The notes below the pieces were generated by a model. That model saw nothing but the letters and a program-made list of their open reading frames with translations. It searched no databases and was not told the origin of the DNA. A stretch of 64,000 bases of DNA, taken from positions 15,011,798 to 15,075,797 of the forward strand of contig NC_134837.1 of the NCBI RefSeq assembly GCF_004210375.1, read 5' to 3'. This DNA is from Tachypleus tridentatus. Taxonomy: Eukaryota > Arthropoda > Merostomata > Xiphosura > Limulidae. A program made the position numbers and the translations under genes. Below, piece by piece: positions 12,501-27,500 of this stretch; position 1 is the first letter of the stretch, and the number at the start of each line of letters is the position of its first letter.

Positions 12501-15500
12501 GGAAACTCATATAAGCCAGGAGGAAACTGACAAAGGAGGTATAATTACATTGTGAAAGTAACATCCAACACCTTATTTACTGCATCACTGATCAGTTTAT
12601 GATGGTGGTTGTTTGATAAACAGCTCTACACACCAGACATTACCTTCAAAAATAAATGTTTTATGGACTGGAGAAGTGCAGAAAGCCCCGGCACAAAGCC
12701 AAAGTTCCTAATGATGATTGAGGTCCAGCATCTTCAAGGCCGAGGTCCTGGCAGAGGCACAGATCAGTGGCCCAGGGTCTAATTTGATCAAATAAGAGCA
12801 CGATGTATTTTGAGCAAACAAATCAAGCTGTTTCCCAACTGGTGGAAGAGAGAACACAGAAGATGCTCAGTGCTCTTGTACATTTGACTTGTAGCTGCTT
12901 GATGTGTGGTATAATGGTCACCTTACAGTCAAAGATAAGCCCCAAGAACTTTGTCTCAGGGAACACAGGTACCACAACTTCACCAATACAGAGTTCAGGA
13001 TCAGAGTGAATGCCCCATTAGTGGCAAAAGTTCATGCAAATGGTTTGAGAAAGAGAGAGAAGTTAAAACCATTTGTTGTGGTCCACTTCAGTAAATGACT
13101 GAGGGCAGTCTGTAGCTGCAGCTCAATATACCTCATGGTCAACGATTGACATGAGATGTGAAAGTCGTCAACATAGAACTTCCTTCTTACAAAAGTAAGA
13201 GGGAGTTGTTCAGTGATGGCATTAATCTTTGTACTAAAAAGTGTGACACTCAAAACACAGCCCTGAGGGACTCCAAGTTCCCATAAAAAAAACAACAGAA
13301 AATTGTCGAACCCACACACACTTGGAATCACCTGTCCATTAAAAAATTAATAAAAATGGGCAAATGACCATGTAACCCACATAAATGGAGGTCTCACAAA
13401 ATGCCATACCTCCATGTCGTATCACAAGCCTTCTCAAGGTCAAAGAATATTGATACAAGATGTTGTTGAAGAAAGGCTTCTCTGATTGACGCTTCAAGCT
13501 GAATCAGGTGGTGCATGGTGGAACACTGTCATCGGAATCCACACTAGGTGGGCAAGAGGCGATTGTTTGATTTGAGGAACCAACAAAGCAAGACAAGCAT
13601 TAACCATTCTCTCTATGGTCTTACACACACACCTTGTCAAAGCAACTGGATGGTAGTTATACTGCCCATTGACCTTTCAAATCTTATACTATACCACTTT
13701 GGAACTAGTGGTAGAAGATATGCTGGTTGTGAACTTAATCCAAGATTCCTTCTGACTTTGACATCTTACCTGCCAAACACATGCACAGGCCTGCTGCAAA
13801 GCAATGCAGTTTGAGAGTGTGGAATATCTACAAAAAGTATCCCAGGTCCATTTTTGAGCATTCCATGCTATGTGGCAGGCAGGGTTCAACCATGGACAAG
13901 GATATTGTGGAAAACTTGTTGAGATTTTAGGAATACATTTAAGTGTTCCTTAATGTTGGTTTAATTTTGGTTTTAGTTGTTGTAAAAGAGTAGGTATAAA
14001 GGTGTTCCTTTATACCTATACTAATTAATAACCTAACATCCAACTCCAACATCCCCTACAATCCCATATCTGTTTATATTCCCATCCCTAAGATTTGCCA
14101 AGCAACGATAGTTGCAAACTTTCTTTATTAACCTGAAGAGTACCTAGGAAGGTTGAAATGTTCTCTGCTCATCAATAAAAGTGTTAACACCCACACCAGC
14201 CATTCTAAGATTTTTTTTATTTCAAGTGGGTTCCTTGTCATCAAAAACCAACTAGTATTGTTTTAAACCCCCCATTAACTGCTGAACTAAAAAATAATTT
14301 AGCCTCTATTAGATGTCAAAAGGTTTATGGTTTTTAACATTAAAATTTATACTAGAGACATTAAATTAGACTGTTAATCAGTGATTCTGCTGGCAAAGCA
14401 AAATTACTGAAGCTATTGTCTTTAAATCAATTTCAGAAAAGCCCAATGAAATACTGCATTATTTCCTATCACAGTGAAACAAAGCATTACAAGCTGACAA
14501 CATTCTAAATTTTAATTACACTCCTGAAACAATTTAAGACCCAACTGTCAGAACAGCACATTTGGTCACTTGCCTACTATGATCTTTAACTTTACTCTCC
14601 AGTTAGCATAAAAGAGTTGGAAATAGACTGGAATCTAGTTCTTGGAGCAAAATATTAAGATTTTATCAATCAGAACACCCTAGAACCAACAATAAAGGAG
14701 GTTTTGTCTACAAAGGTGCCACAAACACTTTGGTTAAAAACAAAAATTACAGCACCTAATTCTCTCTATATATATAATTTCAGTTGTACAGTGCTAGTTT
14801 CACTCACTGGCTGGGATGATGGATATCTATGATTATTACATGGAAACATACATCTTGATATGTAATCCAATGGTCAACAAAGAATACTTCTCTGTGTACA
14901 ATGAGAGTTGGTGTCTAATGAAGCTATATGTCCAAGTAATTACCATGCAGTCTCTTTTCTCACGTTACAACTCAGTCATTGTGTAAAATTAACAACTTTT
15001 TGTGGTTATCAAGTTTCATTCACCCACAAAAAAAACTAAAATACAAAACATGGTGATATCATACATTCCTTGAAGGGAGTTTTAAACTACCACCAACATT
15101 TATTATGGGAAGCTTATAAAAAGACAATAAAGCTGAGAGTATTACTGTAGTATATTTTAAAGGTGAGGTTATAATGAACTTTTTAAAGGCAATTAGCTAT
15201 CCATAAACTTAACTTCATTCAAATAATAAGCATTAAATCAATTAACAGATTACTTCACAATTATTCATTGTGTATCAATTTATTACTTCAACACAGACTA
15301 TGCTCACTTGACTTTAATAAGTTTAAAGGACATGTTAATGTTTTTGTACTACATTTAATTAGAACAAGCCCTCACAGGACCAAAAACCCTTTAAAAGGAG
15401 AGGATTCTTGAAGTAAATTAACCCCATTTTTCCACCACTTATGTACAAAAGGGCAGTGTCACTCCTCCAACCAAACCATATCCAAAGTTTGATTTTAAGT

Positions 15501-18500
15501 ACACATCTGGATATCTTTTTCTGCTTGCATCTACATTATAATCTCGAAACCTGCCATATAGTTGTGACAGAGCAATTTTCACCAACACTGCAACGAATTT
15601 GGCTAACTTGGATGCAACTGTATGTTTATTGCATTTCACAAAGCTATTCAACCGTCTCTTGACAGCCACCAGCTACTGTGGTAAGTTCAACTGCTACTAA
15701 TGACAAATGTCTTACTCAGATGCTTTTGCCAGATAAGTATTATGTCTCTAGAACCTGAGGTAGATGTTTTAGTGTTAGACTTTCCACAACATGTAATGTT
15801 TGTTTTCTGTAAGACATACTGAGCAACAACAACACACACAATACTTTTCTTGCATTTTATTTCACTTTCTTTTAATATTAAAATTGGTGAACACAAATGT
15901 TTTACAGATTATATTTCAAGAACTGTCAATAGGTAAGAATCACTAATTCAGACATCTCACTGACGTAACTGAATCCATCCAATAACTGTTAACTTACCGG
16001 ATGATGCTCCACCCATTCCTATAGCTGAAGATCCACCAGACACAGCAGCAGATGTGGCTCCTAAATTTGCTACATTAAAAGATTCTGCAAAAAATCCATA
16101 ATTTAATGACAATCTATGAATGTGAATTTTATGAGGAAGTACTGTTATCAAGCTTTGATTAAATTAACCCTAACTTTAATTTTTATCTGTAGAAAACTAG
16201 AATGGATGTTTAGAAGACAACTTTCAGTTTCTGAGAAAAACAAAGTTTGAAATTTCATCTGAAGATTAGATGGCCAACATTATGGACAATCAAAAAAGAA
16301 AGATTAATTTCTTATGACCACTGCCACACATTTCAGTAAAAGTGTTATAGTCTGTATAAAAACTTTTAACATATTAAGTTTGCATTAAAAACAGTTATTA
16401 AATTTTCACTGACTGATAGCTAGCTAGTACTGTAACCTTAGATCAATATACATAAAAAACTGTTACATCTGATGTGATGAAAATAGCTGAATGAATAAAA
16501 CACAATGACATTTAACAGGTTTCATTCCAAAAACATTAACCTTACTAATCAATATCTCTTTCATCAGTACACTAAACTAAGTGGTGCAAATTCTGTGATA
16601 AATCTACATTGTATTTTGTCAAGAAAATCTTAATATAGCTTCAAATTAGACCTGTTAAAAAGCCTTACAGAATATCATGTGCAACACAAAGCAAAAAAGT
16701 ATTTTCACATTCATTTGATTTTTTACATTCTGGCTGCACTAAGAAACAGGAAGATTGTGGTTACAGTTTAAGAATGGAAAGTTCACACCAGTGTATGTTT
16801 AAAAATATAAAAACATTTACATCAAAACAAAGCACACAATTTTAAAATAAAAACACTTTCTTAACTTCCTATTTCACCAGAAAAAGCTAGTCAAATGGTG
16901 CTACAGATACATTAACCACGTTTTTAAAAATTTTGTAACTGAAGTTACTGGTAGTGCAATTAATCAGAAATAAGCTTACAAAACTGTCATCTTATTACAG
17001 GTCTAGCTAGCATGAAATTTTCTATTTATACAGGTACATAAAATAACTATTTTCTGCTCATATTGGACCCTTACTAAAAACAATACTTACTGTTTAAGTT
17101 CAATGGCTGACCACCAGCTCCCAGACCCTTTCCCACACTCTGTAGACCAGCTGAAATAAAAATAATAAAACACTCAATGAAGTGTTTGAAATCTTATACT
17201 GGTCTTTATATGAGTACACAAGTGTCCTTGAAACAAGAATAGCAATCACTCTCGGATATCTCTGGAAGTTACAGTGGAAGTATTAAAAAATAATTTTTCA
17301 TAAAATGACACAAACAACTACATATAAATTGTACACAAAGACAACAAATTTCTGCTGCAATTTAACACTGATAATAAAATTTTCAGAATTTCCTACTTTG
17401 TAACAAATGTGAAAGCACTTATTTCAAGTCATCTAATAATATATTTTGTAAAATTATTCCTAGAGGAAATTTTCAAGTGTGTCTGTATTGTAGGTGACTT
17501 GTATTCAAGTAAAATTTGGAGAACTTCATACTACCAATACTTCTATGTTATATAAATGTGATCCATTTTTATCAGTTGCTTTCAAAGTAAATATAATTTA
17601 ATAGCTGCTTGAAATTTTAGGTTCATCAAACAAGTATTAAGAGGCAATTATCTTCACAAGTTACTGTACCTCACAAAATTTCTGAGTTGTTGCTATACTG
17701 CATACATTAAATTTTCATATAATAGCCATATAATAGAATTTTTCTTTTGTTTCTGATACTTCAGTTTCATATAACCCTTCCACAATGGGCTTGGTATAAT
17801 ACACGAGTTTCTCTACACATTTGCACATTAAGTATTTGCACTATAACTTTTGATATACTATGTACATCTTCACAAAATTTGGTAAACTTTTAGTAAAGAT
17901 TACAAGATTTTTTGAATACAGAAAATCAAATTTTTTCAATTAAAGATTTGTACTAGTCTTAGTACAAAGTGGTTTTGTGTTATGATTAACAAAAGAACTT
18001 CCAAATAATCTCAGATATTATTTGCATAATCACTAAACTTTCCTAAATACATTTCAAATGTTTGTTTTCAGTAAGACTTCATATTTCACGTTACTTTCTA
18101 TACTCTATATGGGGTCTACCACTTAACCAACCTTATAAAAACTAAAAAAAGAAATATATATTTTTTCATGCTAGAATGACTACATATTACACACAAAAAT
18201 ACAAAAGTTTAGTCTATGTAACTTCATGTTTCACAGCACTATATAATTATGTAAATATTTATTTTTTATTATATTGACCTTCCAGTCACACATAACATTA
18301 CATAGCTTGCACTGATATGGTGCATGTACACTCATATTATGTATCCAGTAATATAAAACTGACCTTTAGTCTTCCCTGTCTTGGCTGTTTTAGTAGACTA
18401 ATATTTTATAATATATAATGAATAATAATTGAAATGTGCCTATATGTATTTAGATTATTACTATTTAGAAATAACTTATTAAAATTATTTATCTTAGAAT

Positions 18501-21500
18501 GTAGAACAATAAGCCAAAAAGTAAAGCAAACAATTATCTTTTCTTTCTACAACCTTTGTACTTGATTGCAGCTGGACATTAGTTGTTAAGCTTTTCAAAA
18601 TTTTGTATGAGGCAAACAAAACTTTCAGGTTTTACGTGTGTATGGTATGGAATTTCGCTATAATTTATTAAGCTTAGTAACTAAGATGCATTTAGATTTT
18701 AAAAATAAGAAACTTCGAGCATATTAAAGACAAACTACCTCATTAAAATCTTAAATCAAAAGAGCATGGTAGTCTTTTCAAAGATTAAAATGACTGAGGA
18801 AACAACTCTGGGAACATTCTAACATGTCAATTGGTTACTCACATGTCATACTGAAGTAAATGTATATAATGGACTGTTTCCAAAAATGAAAAGAGATGAA
18901 TGGGACACCACCATGTTTGGTTCAGTACATAAACCATATCTTAGCAAAATAAAAAAATACAAAGTTCTTATTTTATATTCCAGCTTGATAATATTAGTAA
19001 TTTGAATTCTTAATTTGTACAAATTTATAGACTTAGTATTTCTGCATCAAAACCATCTAAATTTAAACACTGTTGCATTCAATATACCATGACTCACTAA
19101 AATATTTGAATTTTTTGTTTTTAATATTTACTTTTAAATTAACTCAAATATAGTGTTAAAGTTTAAATTACTATCTACAATTTGATTCCAAACTTGACAA
19201 ATTCATAAAATATCAGTTCAATAATATTTTGAATGCAAGTCAACAAACATGTTGATGTCCTTTGATCCATGACCTGTAGCCAAAAGGGTTAATATATAAC
19301 AAAAATTTAATTTAAAATTTCAAGGTGCAAGAAACATTAACAAACATATACACAAAAAATTGCCAAAGATATGTAATATTCTGGGTAAAAGTCCAAACTG
19401 AATAATATGCTCTCTACTATTTGGTAAGAATAAAAAAGGCTTACACTTACTTGGTAATTTAGCTGGAAGTCCATCAGATTCATCACTTTTAAATTTGTCC
19501 TGAAACATATCAAATTTACTTATAGAGAAATAAAACTAAATATAAATACTAGCACTTGGCACAAAATTCATAAATAAAATTAAGTTAACAAATTTGGTAA
19601 ACTAAAAGAAGAATACAAAATAAGTCAAAGTCTTTTGTCTTTTAAAACTTAAGATAAAAACAAACTTACCATTCGAACACTCATTGTTCTAGCAAATAAT
19701 TTTTGGCCATTAAACATTGCTGTAAACCAAGTCAAGAGTCAAACTTTATAGACACTACACAATGCAATCTCGAGTCTTTTTTACAATTACACAATTATCT
19801 TCAATCTAAATACTTGCATACAATTCAGTGTTTCAATATTAAGAGGCAGTGAAGGTTAAAAACTACTGTTTATCGTGTGAAACTAAATTTATATCTCTAA
19901 CAGTGAGTATTATACTCAAAATATTTCTGGCAAAAAATGATTCTTTCTTGCAATACAATTTTCATTTACATTTATTTAAAAAAAAATTAACATTTTGTCC
20001 TTACATCATCAATGACAGCTCACATAGATACTACAGCTACAAACCAATGACACAAAGGATACAAATAGCTTGGACAGCTTCCACTGGGTGATCAAAAGTT
20101 ACAGTACCATGACCTTTACTGTTGCCTTCTTCATCTGTCTTTAAATCTATGTTAACAACTTTTCCTGATAACTTAAACACTTCTTCTAATTTCTTACTGT
20201 CCACCTTGTAGTCAAGCTACAACAAACATTAAGACATGTACAAGACCTTATAAACTATTGTTTTTTTTCATCCAGTATCAAAATTCATTAATGACGATTT
20301 GAAAGACTAAACAATTTATCAATTATACAAAATGATCAATCAGAAAAACAATTAAAAACACTACAAGGACACCATGATCTTAAAATATTATCATTTTAAC
20401 CCTACTGTTACATGTCACAAGCCATGTCATCACATTTGTTGATTTCTTTTCCAAGTTTTACTGAACTATTATTTTATGAATTTATGCCAATAGTTTTGAT
20501 AAACATTTTAACCCTACTGTTACATGTCACAAGCCATGTCATCACATTTGTTGATTTCTTTTCCAAGTTTTACTGAACTATTATTTTATGAATTTATGCC
20601 AATAGTTTTGATAAACATTTTAACCCTACTGTTACATGTCACAAGCCATGTCATCACATTTGTTGATTTCTTTTCCAAGTTTTACTGAACTATTATTTTA
20701 TGAATTTATGCCAATAGTTTTGATAAACTGTAGATAATTCAAATTTTAGTGTATTATAATAGTTAATTTCCTAATTTAAAAATAATTATTAGAAAAACAC
20801 ACCTAAATCATTTTTGAGTCACATGGTATGTTGAAAACACCACAAGTTAACTTTATGTCTATGATGTCAAAATACCAAGTCTGTAGTTTTTTACAGATCA
20901 GAAACTCGTATTACCAATATTGACAAGCTAGAACATAAAATAAGAACTGCATACCTTTGCTAGATATCACCATATTTGGTGAACCCACCCACCACTTCAT
21001 CTTTTGAAAATACTTGTTTACCCATACCTACTTCTATTAAGTGTGTTTAAAACCAATTGAAAGAACTCATTTCAAGCCATATAAGCTAGTCAATCAAAAC
21101 ATGTACATGAGTAAAGCCATTGTAACAGCTGAGTTTGAAGTGTCACAAACAAGGCAGTATTTTAATTGGAAATATTTATTTAGACCCAAATACAGCTTAT
21201 GTACAGCCTGATACATTACAGTGGATTTTTGTGGTATCAGTGCACTAATTTATTTTTTGTAACTGAAAAAAATGCACATATAAATAAAATCCACAAAGTA
21301 TTTTTTCACAACTTCCACATTGAAAATATGACAAAGCTTGACACGTATGACACAAGTGCAAAAAACTAATATTGTAACAAGTATGGATTAGTTCTCTACA
21401 TGTATTTATTGTTCTATGCTTTACAAAAAAAACCAAAAAAACTGGAATTTAAGAAATTTATTTTAGAGTCACAAGATACACACACGTTACATAAAGTAAC

Positions 21501-24500
21501 TAAGATGTCACTGTTTTACAAAATAGTGGTAAACTAATGATAAAGATAAGAAATTTATACATTTTAGGCCAGTTTTTATGTTCATCAATAAGGATACATG
21601 AGATGCACAAATGCCACATAAGTAGCTTGTGTGGCAGGGTTATTAATTACATATGGTTCAAAAGTCAATAACTACATATATATATAGTTACAAGCTTTAA
21701 ACTATTTAGAATAAAAAAACTGTGGTTTCCTGTTATGATCTGCAGTTATTTCAGAAAGAAAAAAGTAATTTAGATTTCCTAATTTGTTTACAGTGAGTAT
21801 AAGGTCAGTCAAACCAACCAACCTGGTACACAGTTAAGGTTTAGAAAACATGTGAACTAGAAGAAACAATTGATACTTATCTAAGAGGTTTTAGAGATTA
21901 CATAAATGAAATTTGACAATTTTCTTCAGAAGAAACATTTTTAATCTGAAGATCAGAATTACATGTTGAGTAGTCAATTTTCAAAAAGAAAAATGCACAA
22001 ATCAAATCATTAATTTAAAAAATCTTAGAACAATTAAAAAAACCTAACACTACAAAAACCTCACAATATTTATTGACGATCTTCAAAATTATAAGGTATG
22101 TGTAAATTTCAAAAACTTACAGTATAACTGCCGTTTGAAATCCCCCTACATGTATTAAAAGTGTTAATGAATTTAGAACTTTACTTTTCCAGATTTTATA
22201 GTTCCATATAGACTAAAAGAGTTTGGTAAACAATAAAATGGGTGTTTTTGAAAGACTTACATTAGCAACAAATACTTTACAGGTCAATGGTCCCTGAATT
22301 CCTAAGGATTCTAGAAACTGAGGACTAAGTCCATAGGTGTTGTACTGACTGGACGAACCACTCCCAACTATACCTCCTCCAAAGTTGTTATTCATAGACA
22401 TCCCTCGTTCTCTGCTGGTTCTAGTAATAGGCCTACCGTGTTTGTCTCTTTCTACTTCAAAGTCCTAACAAAAACATAGTACATATTGCAAATAAAAACA
22501 ATAATATTTATTATATTTTTCACAAGTTACCACACGTTTTAAAGATAAAACAATGAGCAGGATAGTGCTACAACAGAAGAGAAACTAACAAATCTCCACA
22601 CACACTAGCTACAAGCAGACTTAAGAACATGCCTCAATCAATTTGCACATCATCTTCCACTGAAAAGTTATATGCAACTTGCATAATAATCTTTACTACT
22701 GCAGCTGAACCTCACACTGTGTATTCACTAAAAATACATATATAACATGCTCTCTTGTTTTCTAAATATAATACACTTTATACATTACATAAAACCAGAA
22801 ATAGTGTGGTATAAAATAAACACGTATCTTGAACAATAAACAAGAAATTAATTTTACTAAAATCTTAAGGAAAAAAGTCCTTGGATCCATCCTCAAGATG
22901 TAGAACATGCTTTAAGTTAAAAAACAAAAGCTCTTAAAAGTGTTTGCAAAAGTTATAAAAACTAAAACATATTAAACAAATCAATTTTTAATACAAATAT
23001 TAAGAGAATAAACTTTTCTTATGGTTCCTTATCCCCTTTTATAAGACTCCTATTAAATTTTGCTACAAATTCCAAAGTTTTTATCTGTTACACAGTATTT
23101 AGTTTTGGCATAAAGATTCTTACAATTGAATTAAAACTCTGATGAAATTTTAAAATTCTGCTGCACAAAATGGTTTAAAAATAAATGTAAAAATTTCATT
23201 TCAACTGTTCCATTTCAAACATCAAGCCATTTCAACTTAATATTTGTTAATATTTTCATATATTTTATGCTAACTGCAATTATAATCACTTCTAGCTATA
23301 AAATGAACAAAACATGGAAAGCAACTAGATTTATTAATGACCTACAACTAGACTTTCCACACTGATGTCAGGGTTACCTTTATCAGGGTAGGTGAACTTT
23401 AACAATATTCTTGTTAAAATTAATTTATATGTAATAAATACATCAGCAGAGTATTTTGCAACCATCCACCATTTTTACAAAACCTCACTAGGATTACCCG
23501 CATGTCTGTCCAATCCTAGACTAATTAAATTTCTATAACCTTCAAACAGACATAATTTAAAATAAAATTTTCAAACTATAAACCCAAATCTAGAGTTGGA
23601 TTTTAAAATATTCTAAACTTCCGATGAGATTCTTATGTTAATCTCTGAACATCTCATTTTTCCACATTTCTCTTACCACTTTATTTACCCTACACACTGA
23701 CAACTAGTTCATAACATGCTCTATCCAACAGTATAAAATTGTGCTTCATTGGTGATTGTGTAGACATGTTGTAGCATCATAAGATAGGTGGGAAAGACTT
23801 TAAAACTTCAGAAACAAAATATAGCTAAGAATGTTCTGAAGGAATAATAGGTTTAGCAAATACACATCTATATTTAGATGGACCAAAAAACATCAACTGT
23901 TTACCATACAAGGATCCTTAAAAAACTACAAAAATGTGCAACAAGTTTTAGTATTTTGTTTCTCTTAGTGAATTACAATAAATCTAACAAAATTACAGCA
24001 ACAAATCTAGTATTTTTGATCGAAAAATTGTTTAGAAATAGAATTATTCTGATATATATGTGCACTACACCCAAAAGGTGTTCACTTCTCAAAACAAGGT
24101 TAAACAAGTTCACAGCTAAGCCTACTTCACCTCTTTAACAACTAAAGTTCTCCCTCTGTATTCATATTTATGCAAGGTATCAATTGCTTTTTGGACTGAG
24201 GCATTGTCTTTCATCTCCACAACTCTATATTAAAAAGAAAATAAATTTGTAATAAGAATGTCTTAGATACCATTAAGCATAGTGAGCTTACTATACTATA
24301 AAAATAAATCAACAATAATATAAAGTAGAACAATGTATAACAAAAATACTGTCTGCATAATTCACTACTGTAAAACCTGTGTATATCTGAAAAGCTTTTG
24401 TCTATCTTCATATGATAAAAGCACAAACTGTAATTTTAAATAAAAGAATGGACAAATATTTCCACACTACACCAAAAACTAAGCAGAAACATTTAAAAAA

Positions 24501-27500
24501 TAAACAGCTTTGTTCTTATATTTAAGATAGAAAATGAATATTTTCATAATTACTATTCCTATTTTTACAGCAGCATAATCAAAAACCCAACAGCCACCAG
24601 CAGTCTATTGGTATTTTATATATCACTTTATATACAAAACTTTAAAATACAACCCAAGTATTGAACAACTATAGGCCTTTTCAACCATTCTGTCTAAGCT
24701 AACCTGTTCAAATTAGTCCCAAATGAACTCCAAATCTCAAAAATAAGAGGTTGACTCCTTCACCCCAGACTCAGTCAAGGAACAGTTTCATAATGTTTTG
24801 TGCATGTTCTAACTTTCATGTTGTAAGTTTTAATATAAGAAGCATATCTTCAAGAAAGTTTACAGATTATAAGTAAACATTACAAGGTATTTATATACAA
24901 AATACCTATTTTATGTTATGTTTTTCTAATGCTTTCATAAGAACATTGATTTTAAGATTGAAAATATTTCCATGTATCAGAAAATTTAAATTTTTCACAC
25001 AAAATTTTGATAGCATCCAGATAATTATCAAACATTTATACAGAAAACAAACTTGATATTTTATCTCTTACTTTTGCTACTGTACCTTTGTACAGGGACA
25101 GTCAATTTAACTGACTTTCTAATCAGAAAATAGAAATAAATTATGCTTTTTTCATTCTAGAACAACTACAAACTACAACACAAAAACAACTGCTTATTTA
25201 TAAATTGACGTATAGGTGTGTTTAATATTTACCTTTGACCATGATCACAGGTATACCCATGTCAGTGAGGTTAAGTTTGATTTAAAATAAATCTGGTTTA
25301 TAAAGGTACAAACTTTCCAACATCCAATATTGTACAGTTAAATATTTTTGAGAAATCCAAAAACCAGATATAACAGCTATTTGTCTTAAAAGATGAAACT
25401 GTAAAAAGTGCACAAACACCCACAAATTAAATAGTTGTATATCCAGCTAAACTATAAACATATTTTAAAATGATAATAAAGTGTGAATGAATTAGTGACA
25501 TCATTGTGAGCCCAAAACATAAACTAAGGTATACAAAATCAGGAAAGTTGAATAATTTGGTGTTCATTACAACCACTATCTATTCCCAAGTTTAACACTA
25601 TACAACAACGGGTGCAGTTCCTTTCTTTAATCTGGATTTTCTTCAACAAAAGATTGTTCATTGTTTTTTCTACACACATTAAAAATATTGGACAAGTGTA
25701 ACCTTTGGAAACAGCACTGTGTGCTCCACTAATGTCTTATTAAAATATTTCTTTGTTAATGTAACTTCAACTGCTAACTAACCATTGTATGTCTTAAAGA
25801 AAATGTTTCATTTCTATACATAGCTTGTATTACTTCCAATACTAAAAGAATTTAAACATGTAGAATATTTTACTTGATTCTAGACTGGTTTAGCATCACA
25901 GTCGCAATGAAAACTGTATGACTTCAAACTGAAAACACTTTTTTCACATATTTCCGAATTGAAAATTTGGATGCATCTTAAATTCAATGTAATACTTTCA
26001 CTCTTTCAAAGTTTGAAAACATTTTCCTCAAAGATTTTTTAAAAAAGAATAATGCATTAACAAACACATCGGATTATATTTTAAAAAGAACTTCAGTTAG
26101 AAATACTAAAAAAAACATGTACAAAATGTCAAATTTGCCTCTGTGAGGATCTCTGGTGGTGTAATTGGATATTCTCAATCTTCATCCAACTTTCCTATTG
26201 TTCAGATGTTATTTTATTGTGTTCGTTATTTTCCTTGCATTTTTTTACCTTTGGAAAAGTGTTTTACATACAATACCAAATTTAGAAGAAAAGTTATTTT
26301 GTGCACCAAACAGATTGGAAATTGTACAGCTGGTAAAAAGTGTACAGTGAGTGAGGCAAATGTATGTATGTCATTGTTGTTTTCTTGCAAGTGCAAAGCC
26401 ATTTTCAGGTCTAAGAAAAAGAAGACATCCTGAAATTAATGCCACTGTTTTAACATATTTCATAGTTACAAAATACAGGTTGGTTGTTGGGTGTTTTATG
26501 GCACAAAGTAACTACACCATCTGTGCCAAACATCCAATAAAAAGTTAAAGTAAAATTATTAAAATTTGTAAAAATGAATCAAGATTAAGAAAAACAATAG
26601 AGTTTAATTTTTGAATTAATAACAAAAAATAGCATTAAGTCCAATTTTTATATCTAGTTCACAGCAGTAAGAGAGAAACTACAGCAATACAAGCTGTAAA
26701 GGACTTTCTGTATCATTATTGTAATTATTATAACTCACCAGGATGACTCACGAGTAATTTAAAACATCAGCATTTAGTCACCTGAAATTGGCCTTTCTGG
26801 ACCATGGCTTTGAGTTATTTCACATCACAGCCATTTTCAGAACATAAATTTTTATACAAGTTTTAAAACACTTTCTGTACCATAATTTTAATTATTATAA
26901 TTCGCCAGGATGGCTAATGGGTAAGTTCCAACATCAGCATTAGACTCCTGAACATGACCTTTCCAACCCTGGTTTCAAGTTATTTGGCACAAGTTACGGC
27001 AATTTTCTAATTCCAAATCAAACGAACTGTACTTCAATTCTTAAAACGAAATCATATTAAAAAAAGGTCTAACTTACAAATTAAAAACTTAAATAGCATT
27101 AAAAAGATTATGGCCTTTAAAAAACTAAAAATATTTGTGAGGTGGACAGTATCACCATTGCCAATGACACTGTCTAACATCATGGATAAACCTTGGGCCA
27201 AATCATGTTTAAAATGGTGCCGTCGTTGAGAGTTGTAACAATAGCAAGACAGTAAAATGTGGCTTATTGTGACCTGAGTTTCACACAAACAACACATTAT
27301 TGGTGCATCAGTCCTAGATAAAAAAAAAACAAGTTGAAAAACTGTGACCAATGCGTAGTATAGTTAGGACAACTTCCTCTTTCCGATTCTTATGGAAGCA
27401 AGTCATCCGAAGTCTAATAGAAGGTTTTATTTGGAAAAGCTTGTTTTCACATTCCTCACTCCAAGTTGACGGCCAACTGGCATAGAACTGAGCCTTAAAT

